Part shown: positions 43,280 through 52,746 of the stretch, piece after piece | How the letters are laid out: the number at the start of each line of letters is the position of its first letter | Numbering within the stretch: the stretch's first letter is position 1 | Source of the DNA: Legionella hackeliae | GTDB taxonomy: Bacteria; Pseudomonadota; Gammaproteobacteria; Legionellales; Legionellaceae | Direction: 5' to 3' | NCBI RefSeq assembly: GCF_000953655.1 | Contig: NZ_LN681225.1 | Location: 1,008,001-1,072,000 of the forward strand | DNA: 64,000 nt | The notes under the pieces: model-generated | Database searches by the model: none | Seen by the model: the letters and a program-made list of their open reading frames with translations, nothing else | Told to the model about the DNA's origin: nothing | Program-made: the position numbers and the translations under genes

Positions 43280-44200
43280 CTAGTGCATAATTTGTTGTTG
43301 ATAGGCAAGGGCTATTTCAGCACCTAAGAGCGCATTATTTTTAATTAATTCAACGTTGGCTTGGATACTTTGTCCTGCCGAAAGTTCAGCAATACGTCTT
43401 AATAAGAAAGGCGTAATGGCTTTCCCACCGATGTGATTCGACTCTCCCAAAGCCTGCTTAATGATAGGTAGGAGCTTCTCATCGGGAATTTCAACTTCTT
43501 TGGGAATAGGGTTGGCGATAACAATGCCATTGCTTAATTTTAATTTGTGCTGATAAGCCATGAGGTTAGCAATATCTGTTGTAGTGTCTAAGCGATGTAA
43601 TAATGGAATACCACTTGAATGGCTATAAAAGGCAGGAAATTCATTAGTGCGGTAACCGATTACAGGGACTCCATGGGTTTCTAAAACCTCCAGAGTTTTG
43701 GGCAAATCCAAAATCGATTTGGCGCCCGAGCAGACTACCGTAATAGGAGTCGATGCCAATTCAATTAAGTCTGCAGAAATATCAAAGTTTTCCTCCACAC
43801 GAGGGTGCACGCCACCAATACCTCCGGTAACAAAGATAGGAAGATTAGCCAAATAAGAGCAATACATCGTGGCTGCAACGGTTGTGCTTGCTGTTTTTTT
43901 AGTGCTTAAAGCAAAGGCAATATCTCGTCGTGATGCTTTAATCACATCTTCCTTCACTGCCAAATGCTCCATAATCTCTTGCGTGATACCCACATGAATT
44001 TTTCCTTGATGCAGAGCAATTGTTGCGGGAACGGCACCTGTTTCACGAATGAGCTGCTCAACCACTTGGCCTGTAGTTAAATTGTCGGGGTAGGGCATAC
44101 CATGAGAAATAATAGTAGACTCTAGAACGACAATAGGTAACTTGCTATCGATAGCATGTTTGACTTCCTGATTCAGCTCGAGCAGCTCATGAAACATCAT
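43280..44200 (-). CDS. psuG: Pseudouridine-5'-phosphate glycosidase
   Basis: PsuG cleaves pseudouridine 5'-phosphate into uracil and ribose 5-phosphate. Family motifs are clear: LESTIISHGMPYP (about 26-38), QGKIHVGIT, SRRDIAFALS, FVTGGIGGVHP, SGAKSILDLPKTLE and YRTNEFPAFY. Length (306) is normal. AAGGAATAT lies before the ATG. No psuK kinase or uridine transporter is nearby. yggX lies 21 bp upstream on the same strand, so the two may be co-transcribed. Confidence 0.95.
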   Translation of the reverse strand: MMFHELLELNQEVKHAIDSKLPIVVLESTIISHGMPYPDNLTTGQVVEQLIRETGAVPATIALHQGKIHVGITQEIMEHLAVKEDVIKASRRDIAFALSTKKTASTTVAATMYCSYLANLPIFVTGGIGGVHPRVEENFDISADLIELASTPITVVCSGAKSILDLPKTLEVLETHGVPVIGYRTNEFPAFYSHSSGIPLLHRLDTTTDIANLMAYQHKLKLSNGIVIANPIPKEVEIPDEKLLPIIKQALGESNHIGGKAITPFLLRRIAELSAGQSIQANVELIKNNALLGAEIALAYQQQIMH

Positions 44201-44221
44201 ATATTCCTTTATCTTATTTTT

Positions 44222-44491
44222 TTATTCTTTAGGGACAAAACCTGCTGGTTTTTCTGAACCTTCACCGAAAAAGTATTTGTTCATTTCATTGTTAAGAAAT
44301 TCACGTGCCTTTGGATCAATCAAACTTAAGCGATATTCATTGATAAGCATAGTTTGATGAGAGAGCCACATTTTCCAAGCTTGTTTTGAAATATGATTAA
44401 AAATTCTTTCACCTAATGGGCCGGGAAACGGCGGGGACTCCAAGCCTTCTGCGTCTTGGTTTAGTTTTGAACAAAAAACATGTCTCACCAT
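44222..44491 (-). CDS. yggX: Probable Fe(2+)-trafficking protein YggX
   Basis: YggX is a small cytoplasmic protein (89 residues) linked to iron handling and protection from oxidative damage to iron-sulfur clusters. The conserved start [18 protein letters not shown] with Cys7, the motif [29 protein letters not shown] and the C-terminal half are all present. It precedes psuG on the same strand. Confidence 0.95.
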   Translation of the reverse strand: MVRHVFCSKLNQDAEGLESPPFPGPLGERIFNHISKQAWKMWLSHQTMLINEYRLSLIDPKAREFLNNEMNKYFFGEGSEKPAGFVPKE

Positions 44492-44564
44492 ACAACACCT
44501 TAACTTAAACTATAAATGCTGATTATGCTGGAATAGCCACGGATCAGCAATCCTGTGTGTTAAG

Positions 44565-45122
44565 TTAATCAGCCCTACATCTTGCTTGAGCCAGTATAAT
44601 ATGTTGGGAAAGTAGCTGCTCCTGATCAGGACTTAACTCTTCGAATTGCACGGCAGTTCGATATTGATTTTCATTGTGGAATTGGCTGTAAACCACGACT
44701 GCATCTACAACAATAGGAAGCATTTTAGGCTTGGTATAAATGACTATCTTCATGTGCGTTTTTTCTTTGATGCGTTCCTTCGTTTTAAATGACATGCCTC
44801 CAAGACTGATGTTGACTTTGCGTAAATGGATTTTGTCGCCGATTAGAAGATTTCGCGCTAAATGATCAATCTTTGCGTTTAGCAAATTTAAATAGTGGGC
44901 AAGGGCAGGTTCTTTGAGTGCCAGTGATTGCGTTAATTCAGACAATTCATAGTCTAAGCTTTGAAAATATTGGGTGGTCTCAAGGTATTTTTTACCACTT
45001 TGCCCTAATAAATCTTCTGTCAACGATTTATCAGAACAAAACTCTTCTGTTTCGATTAATTTATAATCAAAATAGATTTGATCCTCAATGCGAAAATGCT
45101 GACGTCGTTCATGTACTGGCAT
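44565..45122 (-). CDS. PilZ domain protein
   Basis: The N-terminus ERRQHFR gives the RxxxR motif and NISLGGMSF the (D/N)xSxxG motif of PilZ domains that bind cyclic di-GMP, but about 90 residues separate the two, more than usual. That insert (about 25-110) is helical and may be a dimer segment, as in longer two-part PilZ proteins. ATG 45122 has GGAG five bases upstream. Length is 185. Legionella use cyclic di-GMP in lifecycle control; this protein is a likely receptor. Confidence 0.83.
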   Translation of the reverse strand: MPVHERRQHFRIEDQIYFDYKLIETEEFCSDKSLTEDLLGQSGKKYLETTQYFQSLDYELSELTQSLALKEPALAHYLNLLNAKIDHLARNLLIGDKIHLRKVNISLGGMSFKTKERIKEKTHMKIVIYTKPKMLPIVVDAVVVYSQFHNENQYRTAVQFEELSPDQEQLLSQHIILAQARCRAD

Positions 45123-45303
45123 GATCACTCCATTAAGTCCATTTATAAGAAGTTTTAGTGCTTAGACATCAAGCTTTATTGCTTTAAATTCTTTACCGAT
45201 CCCTTCGCGAAGCTTCTATTCATAACTATAGACAGAAATTTTGGAAATGGTGGAAAAAAAGAATAAAAATAACGTATTTTTGCAATAATTGTACAAGGCA
45301 ATG

Positions 45304-46440
45304 CTAAAAATTACCTTTTAAGAGAGATTCTCTCCATATTTCACACTGTGCCCCTACCACTTTGGGGAGACGGCCGATTTCTTTAAAGAGTTGTCGTAAT
45401 AAAAGAGTGTCATTCCTTTTATTAGCAACATCAACTGCTAAACGCTCCATATAAAGTTGATTATTTAAACTTGCCGTATAAGCCTCAAGAGTTTTAATTG
45501 TTGCAAGAATATCCTCGGCAATGGAGATTTGTTTTAACGTGGAGGGGTTTATAACAAGCCCTTCAAAACCATAACGACTCGCTTGAAAGCGGTTGTGAGT
45601 ATAAAGATAGTATAAATCTTTGTTAATGGTTAGAGGTCGTTCTTCCAGTAGATAAAGGGCTAAAGCTTGTATATAAGCTGCCAAATCAACTGCTTTATGA
45701 ATGGTTAAAGGGGTATCACAGACTCGAACTTCCACAGTACCATATTCAGGTTTTGGGCGAATGTCCCAGTAGAAATCCTTCATACTGACGATAATGCCTA
45801 ATTTGCGCATTTTGTAATAGTACTCAGAAAATTCAGTCCAGTTTAACAAATAAGGAATATGCCCACTCTGTGGAAAAGAGTTAAAAACATTGGACCGAGA
45901 AGATGCGTAACCCGTATCAGCCCCCTGATAAAACGGAGAAGATGCTGCAATTGTAATAAAATGGGGTGTGTAACGTGCCAGTGCATGAGTAAGATAAAGT
46001 GCATCCTCAGAGTTGCTACAACCAACATGAATATGTTGGCCGAATACCGTAGAACGTTTTGAGAGATATCTGAATTTACTGGACACCTTTTTGTAGCGAG
46101 GTGTGGGAAAGATTTTTTGCAGACTCCATTTTAGATATGGATGTGTCCCTCCACCGCAAATAGCAACATTTAATTCGGTTGCCTGCTGCAGTAAAAAAGA
46201 TTTAAGCTGAAAAAGTTCATCTAATAGTTCGGTGGCGGAGTGATGAATAGATGAATTAATTTCAATCATACTTTGGGTAATTTCGGGTTTAATGATTTCC
46301 TTATACTGGCTCTCACTGATGCTTCGGATGAGATCTTTTGCTCGTGAAATCAAGTAGAAGGATTTTGGATCTATTAGCTGTAATTCAAGCTCAACACCGA
46401 TAGAACCAATGTTTGATTTTTTAAATGGTAGTTTTTTCAT
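45304..46440 (-). CDS. Carboxylate-amine ligase, YbdK / glutamate-cysteine ligase type 2 family
   Basis: The protein matches the YbdK family: SIGVELELQLID (about 11-22, metal/nucleotide-binding GVExE), MIEINSS, CGGGTHP, FGQHIHVG, SSPFYQGADTGYASSR, and PEYGTVEVRVCDTP. Such enzymes form gamma-glutamyl amide bonds with weak glutamate-cysteine ligase activity. ATG 46440 is chosen because AGGAGACAGG lies directly before it; the frame remains open to 46482. Length is 378. Confidence 0.9.
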   Translation of the reverse strand: MKKLPFKKSNIGSIGVELELQLIDPKSFYLISRAKDLIRSISESQYKEIIKPEITQSMIEINSSIHHSATELLDELFQLKSFLLQQATELNVAICGGGTHPYLKWSLQKIFPTPRYKKVSSKFRYLSKRSTVFGQHIHVGCSNSEDALYLTHALARYTPHFITIAASSPFYQGADTGYASSRSNVFNSFPQSGHIPYLLNWTEFSEYYYKMRKLGIIVSMKDFYWDIRPKPEYGTVEVRVCDTPLTIHKAVDLAAYIQALALYLLEERPLTINKDLYYLYTHNRFQASRYGFEGLVINPSTLKQISIAEDILATIKTLEAYTASLNNQLYMERLAVDVANKRNDTLLLRQLFKEIGRLPKVVGAQCEIWRESLLKGNF

Positions 46441-46526
46441 CCTGTCTCCTGATGTTATCAAATCAGGATTATCTCCCTGCATTTATACTTAGTATAACTG
46501 ATGATTCCTAAAGGCGCTGATAAATT

Positions 46527-47234
46527 TCAAATGAGCTTGCTTACAAGCCAGAATAATGTGAGATGCCCCGGATAATAGATATAGAAGAAATAAGGAATTC
46601 GAGGAATTTTTAATTCTATTTGTGTCGCTAAAATAATCAGTGGCAAACTAGCTAGTGCCCAATGATTACCATTTAAACTATCAATTAAAAAATAAGAAAA
46701 GAGACAAGCGATCAATGCTAAAATTGAAGGGTTTCTACAAAAAAACCAACAGCTTAAGCAAAATATCAACCCTTGCCAGCTGTATTCTACAAATGCACCG
46801 CTTAAAAAAAATAAAAAAATAGCCAGAGAAATAGTAAGAGGGCTCTTCTTCTGAAAGAGAAAAAATAAAACAGCCGCAATAAAAAGCATGAACATAATAT
46901 TTAAAGGCCATAAGTGCTGCAAATGGCGCATTGCAATATACGCAGGGGTTGCTAATACACCAAAGAAAAGAAGCCTCTTGAATACTCGAGTATAAATGCC
47001 ACGTTCGAAGGCTTCAGGTCGGGCAAGATTGTAAGCAAAGATAAAAGCAAAGAGCGGCATGGCCAATCGACCAGCACAATAAGCAGAATAAATGCTAGCC
47101 TGAAAAAAGAAGCGATTAAAATGATCAATAGTCATGGATATGACAGCCAGCCATTTTAACGCTTCAAGGGTGCCGCTACTGATTTCGATAGGGTAAAGAC
47201 TATTAAATTCTTCAAATTTTGTGGTACTGTCCAA
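46527..47234 (-). CDS. TraX family protein (chromosomal)
   Basis: This polytopic membrane protein has about seven hydrophobic helices and the TraX family motifs LKWLAVISMTIDHFN (about 26-40), GRLAMPLFAFIFAYNLAR and PGHLTLFWL at the end. TraX of the F plasmid acetylates pilin; many bacteria carry chromosomal relatives of unknown substrate. TTG 47234 is a credible start because AGAGGG lies six bases upstream. No conjugation genes are nearby. Confidence 0.85.
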   Translation of the reverse strand: MDSTTKFEEFNSLYPIEISSGTLEALKWLAVISMTIDHFNRFFFQASIYSAYCAGRLAMPLFAFIFAYNLARPEAFERGIYTRVFKRLLFFGVLATPAYIAMRHLQHLWPLNIMFMLFIAAVLFFLFQKKSPLTISLAIFLFFLSGAFVEYSWQGLIFCLSCWFFCRNPSILALIACLFSYFLIDSLNGNHWALASLPLIILATQIELKIPRIPYFFYIYYPGHLTLFWLVSKLI

Positions 47235-47323
47235 CCTCTACCCTCTAAGTTTTTCTTAATAAAAGAAATTTTAACAGCAGGTTTTACAATAGCAACAGAA
47301 TTTGTATCCAGATAGTTGAATGT

Positions 47324-48103
47324 CTAATTAGAGCCAATGCTAAATACATTCCTCTCAGTATCGGTTGAGCAACTCCCTAAGTTTGGTTTAAAAAATGCTG
47401 CCCCTTTTTCAATGATATCCTGGTATTTATTATTGAGCACTGGTGATAGTTTTCTGCCAAATCGTCGAGTAGAAGCTTCCTCATCTTGATTTAAGATATC
47501 GTAATTTGAAATAGAAGTACGTTTAGAAGTCACAGCATCAATCGTTTCATTCTCTTTTAACGGAGTGGCTTTAGAAAAATCATCAATTTCAAAAAGTTCT
47601 GTTACAGAGTAAGTTCGCGTTGGCGAGGTACAATAGCTTGTATAGGCATTTAAGGTACCACCACTTAATTCATATAATTTTTTTATAAAGGGCAGCATTT
47701 CTTCATCAGTTGGTCGATAATGACCGCTATTATTAGTAACTACTTTCAGAGTTCCGCTTTTAAAAAAGAGAGTACCTGATGCCAACACTTTCTTTCCATT
47801 CGCAAGAGTGGAGTGGTGTAAGTCTGGATGACAAAGTAGTTGAGGGCTTTCTTCGCAAGTTAAGACGAAGTTGTATTCTCCATCCAGAAATTCATCATCA
47901 GGGTTTACGAAAAAACCATCTTCAGACAGAGTAGTGATGAGCTTTTCTTGCTTTTCTTTACTTAGATAAGAGTTGTCAGGATGATCAAAAGGCAAAAGGC
48001 GCATTGCTTGTCGCTCCTTTTTGAACTCTTTTTTCATTGAAATACGCGCATCCATTTTTTGACCATGGAAAAATATAGCTTCAGGGTATGTATTCTTTGG
48101 CAT
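47324..48103 (-). CDS. Orphan protein with an SGHYRPT motif, candidate effector
   Basis: I do not recognise the whole protein (259 residues). The centre includes LASGTLFFKSGTLKVVTNNS followed by GHYRPTDEEMLPFIKKL. A strand-turn ending in N-x-SGHY-x-P(T) recurs in plant IQM calmodulin-binding proteins and in bacterial proteins I recall from intracellular pathogens; this link rests on memory of the motif. The N-terminus is basic, the C-terminus polar with IGSN at the end, and no membrane or signal segment is seen. It stands alone. Confidence 0.55.
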   Translation of the reverse strand: MPKNTYPEAIFFHGQKMDARISMKKEFKKERQAMRLLPFDHPDNSYLSKEKQEKLITTLSEDGFFVNPDDEFLDGEYNFVLTCEESPQLLCHPDLHHSTLANGKKVLASGTLFFKSGTLKVVTNNSGHYRPTDEEMLPFIKKLYELSGGTLNAYTSYCTSPTRTYSVTELFEIDDFSKATPLKENETIDAVTSKRTSISNYDILNQDEEASTRRFGRKLSPVLNNKYQDIIEKGAAFFKPNLGSCSTDTERNVFSIGSN

Positions 48104-48231
48104 AAAATTTAATCTAATTGCTCTAAAAATGTATATCTTATCTTGAAAAGATTAAAACAATATTAAGAGTCAGGGGTTTTGATTGTTTTTATGGCATTGA
48201 TCGAAGATTTATAGAATTTACCCACCACGGA

Positions 48232-48254
48232 CTATCCACAGATTCTGTGGATAA
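48232..48254. promoter_or_regulatory. Inverted pair of DnaA-box-like sites upstream of lolC
   Basis: CTATCCACA (48232-48240) and, inverted, TGTGGATAA (48246-48254) form a palindrome around five bases. The second is a perfect DnaA box (TTATCCACA on the minus strand); the first has one change. It lies 114 bp before lolC in a 264-bp gap that holds no gene. It may be a DnaA-controlled site or a chance palindrome. Confidence 0.5.
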
Positions 48255-48367
48255 CATTGTGTATTATCTGATGATGAAGTTTTTGAAATTCGGAGAATCG
48301 CTGTAATAGCTATATCTTGCCAGGCTAAATTTCACTACAATAGGATTTTAACAAAAATAGACCAATT

Positions 48368-49612
48368 ATGTTTAAGCCGCTGGCATTATATATAGGCTTA
48401 CGCTATACGCGAGCCAAAAAGCGAAATCACTTCGTCTCTTTTATATCGTTAAGTTCCATGTTAGGGATAGGTTTGGGCGTGATGGTGCTAATTACTGTTC
48501 TGTCAGTCATGAATGGGTTTGATGAAGAGATACACAAGCGTTTTTTTGGAATGGCGCCTGAAATTACGGTGACTGGTAAAAATGGAAAAATCAGTGACTG
48601 GCAAATTCTTGAGAAGGAACTAAGAACTACTCCAGGCGTAAAAGCCATCGCTCCTTTTGTCGGAGGGCAGGGTCTATTAACGCATGAAGGCCAGGTTTTA
48701 CCGATCGTCCTAACAGGTGTTGATCCTATTCAAGAACAAACAGTTACTCATTTGAAAGATAAGATGCTTGCGGGAGACATTAAAGATCTTAAAAATTTCG
48801 GCATTATTCTAGGCAAAGGACTTGCCGATAGTCTAGGTGTATTCATTGGGGATAAAGTTACCATTATGATTCCTCAAGCCACTGTTACTCCAGCTGGAAT
48901 GGTTCCTCGTTTCAAGCGGTTCACGGTTGTCGGGGTATTTTCTGCGGGAACAGGATTTAACTTCGACGCCAAACTAGCTTTCATCAACCTTACTGATGCT
49001 CAGAAGTTAATACAATTGGGTAAAGATATCACTGGCCTTAAGATGAAAATAGCAAATATCTACAATGCACCTGCGATGTCTGATCAGTTAGCCGCTAAAT
49101 TAGGTGAAGAATATGATGTTGGCAATTGGACTCAACAGTTTGGTGCCTTCTTTCAGGCTGTAAAAATGGAAAAAACAATGATGTTTCTCATCTTGTTGCT
49201 AATTATCGCGGTAGCTGCGTTTAATTTGGTTTCTTCATTAGTAATGGTGGTGAATGACAAGCAGGCTGAAATTGCAATTTTAAGAACTATAGGCGCGACA
49301 CCCTCTAAAATTCTTTGGATATTTATTGTTCAGGGCATGATGGTTGGAGTCATTGGGACGCTTCTTGGTCTTATCGGTGGTTTACTCTTGGCGGCAAATG
49401 CCACAGCGATCGTCAATAAATTACAAGCCATATTCAATATGCAGATTTTATCGTCCAATATTTATTTTGTGGATTATCTGCCCTCAAAAATCTTAATCAG
49501 TGATCTCTGGCTAGTCTGCGCGATGGCTTTACTGATGAGTTTTCTTGCAACGATTTACCCGGCATGGCGAGCCTCAAAAACTGTCATTGCGGAGGCCTTA
49601 CATTATGAGTAA
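48368..49612 (+). CDS. lolC: Lipoprotein-releasing ABC transporter permease (LolC/LolE family)
   Basis: This permease releases mature lipoproteins from the inner membrane toward LolA. It has an N-terminal membrane helix after [20 protein letters not shown] (about 5-24), a periplasmic domain of about 210 residues with APEITVTG, and three C-terminal helices with [20 protein letters not shown] (coupling helix). Length 414 is normal. The lolD gene overlaps its end by 8 bp. No second permease (LolE) follows, so it may form a homodimer, as proposed for LolF. Confidence 0.93.
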   Translation: MFKPLALYIGLRYTRAKKRNHFVSFISLSSMLGIGLGVMVLITVLSVMNGFDEEIHKRFFGMAPEITVTGKNGKISDWQILEKELRTTPGVKAIAPFVGGQGLLTHEGQVLPIVLTGVDPIQEQTVTHLKDKMLAGDIKDLKNFGIILGKGLADSLGVFIGDKVTIMIPQATVTPAGMVPRFKRFTVVGVFSAGTGFNFDAKLAFINLTDAQKLIQLGKDITGLKMKIANIYNAPAMSDQLAAKLGEEYDVGNWTQQFGAFFQAVKMEKTMMFLILLLIIAVAAFNLVSSLVMVVNDKQAEIAILRTIGATPSKILWIFIVQGMMVGVIGTLLGLIGGLLLAANATAIVNKLQAIFNMQILSSNIYFVDYLPSKILISDLWLVCAMALLMSFLATIYPAWRASKTVIAEALHYE

Positions 49613-50282
49613 CCCTATTTTATATTGTCAAAATCTGACTAAATCTTACCATGATGGCACGAATTCAGTTGAGGTATTAAGAGGTGTAAATCTCATGATA
49701 CAGCCAGGAGAGCGAATCGCGATTGTTGGTCCCTCGGGGTCTGGGAAAAGCACGCTTTTGCACCTCTTAGGTGGCTTGGATAAAGCATCTGGCGGAGAGG
49801 TACTGGTTGAAAATATTAATTGGCAAAGTCTTTCTGAGAAGCAGCGTTGCGAATTACGCAACCGACAATTGGGTTTCGTGTATCAATTTCATCATTTATT
49901 GCCTGAATTTACTGCATTGGAAAATGTATCCATGCCACTTTTATTGGGTAATAAATCAATTGCTGAGGCGCAAACTCAAGCAGAGAACATTTTGCAACAA
50001 GTGGGGCTTGCTAAACGCTTACACCATAAGCCTGCTCAACTGTCTGGAGGTGAAAGACAACGTGTTGCCATTGCCCGCGCTTTAGTTCATCAACCACGAT
50101 GTGTACTGGCTGATGAACCAACAGGTAATTTGGATCATGCCACTGCATTAAAAATATTCGAGCTGATGTTGGCTTTAAATGAAAATTTAAATACTGCGTT
50201 GGTTATTGTGACTCATGATATGCAACTGGCTGAAAAAATGGACAAAATTATAACAATTCAGGATGGTTTGTTATTGAGTTAA
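49605..50282 (+). CDS. lolD: Lipoprotein-releasing ABC transporter ATPase LolD
   Basis: LolD powers LolC. Visible are Walker [10 protein letters not shown], the LolD-specific region [17 protein letters not shown], signature [15 protein letters not shown], Walker [13 protein letters not shown] and THDMQLA. ATG 49605 overlaps the lolC stop by 8 bases; the frame extends upstream to 49545 inside lolC, but the family start [15 protein letters not shown] fits 49605, and GGAGGCC precedes it. Length is 225. Confidence 0.95.
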   Translation: MSNPILYCQNLTKSYHDGTNSVEVLRGVNLMIQPGERIAIVGPSGSGKSTLLHLLGGLDKASGGEVLVENINWQSLSEKQRCELRNRQLGFVYQFHHLLPEFTALENVSMPLLLGNKSIAEAQTQAENILQQVGLAKRLHHKPAQLSGGERQRVAIARALVHQPRCVLADEPTGNLDHATALKIFELMLALNENLNTALVIVTHDMQLAEKMDKIITIQDGLLLS

Positions 50283-50298
50283 TGTGTATCTTCAACGT

Positions 50299-50598
50299 TA
50301 TCCTATGTCTAGCGATTATCCTATGTCTAGCGATTATCCTATGTCTAGCGATTATCCTATGTCTAGCGATTATCCTATGTCTAGCGATTTATCCTATGTC
50401 TAGCGATTTATCCTATGTCTAGCGATTTATCCTATGTCTAGCGATTTATCCTATGTCTAGCGATTTATCCTATGTCTAGCGATTTATCCTATGTCTAGCG
50501 ATTTATCCTATGTCTAGCGATTTATCCTATGTCTAGCGATTTATCCTATGTCTAGCGATTTATCCTATGTCTAGCGATTTATCCTATGTCTAGCGATT
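50299..50598. repeat. Sixteen-copy minisatellite after lolD
   Basis: Sixteen head-to-tail copies of TATCCTATGTCTAGCGAT lie in the 531-bp gap after lolD. The first five start 18 bases apart (50299, 50317, 50335, 50353, 50371); from the fifth copy on each unit has one extra T and the period is 19. The copies are otherwise identical. The array starts 17 bases after the lolD stop. Such arrays vary in copy number between Legionella strains. Confidence 0.97.
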
Positions 50599-50599
50599 T

Positions 50600-50690
50600 A
50601 TCCTACGTCCCGCGGCTTGTCCGCGGGATCCAGTTTATTCCACGCTTTCCAGATCCGGCGAACAAGTCGCGGGATGTGGTAAACAAGTGC
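50600..50690. repeat. Hairpin repeat family A variant with a partial inverted copy
   Basis: At 50601-50632, directly after the minisatellite, stands a copy with stem CCGCGG/CCGCGG (TCCCGCGGCTTGTCCGCGGG) in place of CCTCGG/CCGAGG. A diverged partner follows near 50645-50680 (GGCGAACAAGTCGCGGGATG). The shared loop sequence CTTGTC and flank CCTACGT identify the family; the stem changes are compensatory. Confidence 0.8.
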
Positions 50691-50813
50691 ACTTCATACA
50701 AATAATGTGCAAAAGTTTTTGCGTAATTTAAATTTGTCAACTATTCTTAAATTCCGAGCGTAATTTACAATTTTAAAGCTCGATAATTCTTCATAGTTTA
50801 TAAGGAGATAATT

Positions 50814-51017
50814 ATGAATAGGGATATTTTTGAAGGTAGATGGGAAGAAACTAAAGGTAAAATGAAACAGTTCTGGGGTTGGTTAACTGATGACGACTTA
50901 AAAGAGTTAGAAGGCAACCAACAAGAAATTTTTGGTAAACTCCAAAAACATTACGGCTATTCAAAAGAACAAGCAGAAAAAGCCGTAAAAGATTTTCAAC
51001 GCCAATATTGGCACTAA
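50814..51017 (+). CDS. CsbD-like stress protein
   Basis: The product (67 residues) is a small, charged, helical protein of the CsbD family, with the pattern FEGRWEETKGKMKQFWGWLT and the C-terminal half YGYSKEQAEKAVKDF. CsbD is a general-stress protein of unknown biochemical role. A perfect AAGGAGATAATT precedes the ATG, and a strong terminator follows. It stands alone. Confidence 0.88.
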   Translation: MNRDIFEGRWEETKGKMKQFWGWLTDDDLKELEGNQQEIFGKLQKHYGYSKEQAEKAVKDFQRQYWH

Positions 51018-51023
51018 AATCTT

Positions 51024-51057
51024 AAAGATTCTGATCAATTATGATCAGAATCTTTTT
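51024..51057. terminator. Strong rho-independent terminator after the csbD-like gene
   Basis: AAAGATTCTGATCA and TGATCAGAATCTTTTT form a 14-pair stem with a four-base loop and a T run, just after the stop. Since asnS ends on the opposite strand 31 bases later, it probably serves both. Confidence 0.93.
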
Positions 51058-51087
51058 CCATTTTAAGAGTAAGCTAACGATATTGAA

Positions 51088-52491
51088 TTAATATTCAGCA
51101 TGGCCAGGTGTACGTGGAAAAGGAATAACATCACGAACATTATTAACGCCTGTAACATAGCTGATTAAGCGCTCAAAACCTAAACCAAAGCCGGCGTGTG
51201 GAACACTACCATAACGACGCAAATCTCTATACCACTGGTAATATTCGCGATCTAAATTGCATTCATCAATTCGTTTATCCAAAATGTCCAAACGCTCTTC
51301 GCGTTGACTGCCACCAATAATTTCACCTATTCCTGGTGCTAGAACATCCATAGCGGCAACAGTGCGACCGTCATCGTTCAAACGCATGTAGAACCCTTTA
51401 ATGTCTTTAGGATAATCGGTGAGAATAACAGGTTTTTTACACAACTCTTCTGCGAGGTAGCGTTCGTGTTCAGATTGCAAATCGAGTCCCCAGCTGACTG
51501 GATACTCAAAATTTCGATCAGCTTTCTCAAGGGCTGTAATGGCATCCGTGTAAGACATGATTTCAAAATCAGCTTTAATAATATGCTCTAATCGCTCAAT
51601 ACAGCCCGGGGCTACAAATTGATTAAAGAAATTCATATCATCGGCTCGTTCATCAAGGACTACTTTACAGAGGAAGCGTAGCATTTCCTGACTTAATTGA
51701 CAGATATCTTGGAGACTGGCAAACGCAATTTCAGGTTCTATCATCCAAAACTCTGCCAGGTGTCTACTGGTATTAGAATTTTCCGCTCTGAAAGTAGGAC
51801 CGAAAGTGTATACTTTTGACATTGCTAAACAGTAGGCTTCCACGTTTAATTGGCCTGAGACAGTCAAAAAAGCTTCGCGACCGAAGAAGTCTTTGGAAAA
51901 ATCAACTTCACCCTGAGCAGTTTTAGGTAAATTTAACAGATCTAATGTGCTTATACGGAACATTTCACCGGCGCCTTCACAATCACTGGAGGTGATAATT
52001 GGCGTGTGTACCCAAAAAAAGCCTCGCTCGTGGAAAAAACGATGGATAGCTTGTGCCAGACAGTGGCGAATTCGAGTAACGGCACTAATGGTATTCGTGC
52101 GAGGACGCAGATGTGCTACTTCTCTCAAAAATTCCAGCGTATGGCGTTTGGCCTGAATAGGATAACTATCAGGGTTTTCTACCCATCCCACAACCTCGAT
52201 AGCTTCGGCCTGAATTTCAAAAGTTTGACCCTTTCCTTGGGAGGTAACCAATTTTCCTTGAGCAATTATAGAGCAACCTGATGTTAATTTTGTAATATCG
52301 CTATTGTAATTTTCCAGTTGGTTTGTAGCGACAATTTGAATTGGTGAAAAACAAGAACCATCATGGAGAGAAATAAAAGATAGGCCAGCTTTTGAATCTC
52401 GACGTGTTTTAACCCAGCCTCGTACAGTGACTGACTCATCAACTTGAACTTCACCTTCTAAACATTGTTTAATTGTATACACTGCTGTCAT
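51088..52491 (-). CDS. asnS: Asparaginyl-tRNA synthetase
   Basis: This is a class IIb aminoacyl-tRNA synthetase of 467 residues: OB-fold anticodon-binding domain (about 1-110), then motif 1, motif 2 ([21 protein letters not shown]) and motif 3 ([22 protein letters not shown]). The [19 protein letters not shown] and [11 protein letters not shown] segments are typical of AsnS. CGGAGTAC precedes the ATG. It is essential and stands alone. Confidence 0.97.
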   Translation of the reverse strand: MTAVYTIKQCLEGEVQVDESVTVRGWVKTRRDSKAGLSFISLHDGSCFSPIQIVATNQLENYNSDITKLTSGCSIIAQGKLVTSQGKGQTFEIQAEAIEVVGWVENPDSYPIQAKRHTLEFLREVAHLRPRTNTISAVTRIRHCLAQAIHRFFHERGFFWVHTPIITSSDCEGAGEMFRISTLDLLNLPKTAQGEVDFSKDFFGREAFLTVSGQLNVEAYCLAMSKVYTFGPTFRAENSNTSRHLAEFWMIEPEIAFASLQDICQLSQEMLRFLCKVVLDERADDMNFFNQFVAPGCIERLEHIIKADFEIMSYTDAITALEKADRNFEYPVSWGLDLQSEHERYLAEELCKKPVILTDYPKDIKGFYMRLNDDGRTVAAMDVLAPGIGEIIGGSQREERLDILDKRIDECNLDREYYQWYRDLRRYGSVPHAGFGLGFERLISYVTGVNNVRDVIPFPRTPGHAEY

Positions 52492-52746
52492 ATGTACTCC
52501 GAAAAACTAATCCTGCTTGAGCGAATAACGCCGTTCGCAATTCAATCGAAAATAAGAAATACAGTAAAATGCGATAATAACACTAATAATACCAGTTCAA
52601 CATAAGAACATTAATGCCTTTCTATTGTTTATTACTTTAGTCTTTGATAATAGCAAATACAAAGCTCTTATATTTTCATCTGCTCATGACTAGTCAATCC
52701 GGTTTGCTTTATACTTACTCCTCCAAATTTATAGAAAGAATGAGTT

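Noticed and set aside
50299-50598. CRISPR-like array
   Set aside because: The units are head-to-tail repeats of 18-19 bp with no unique spacers and no cas genes; it is a minisatellite.
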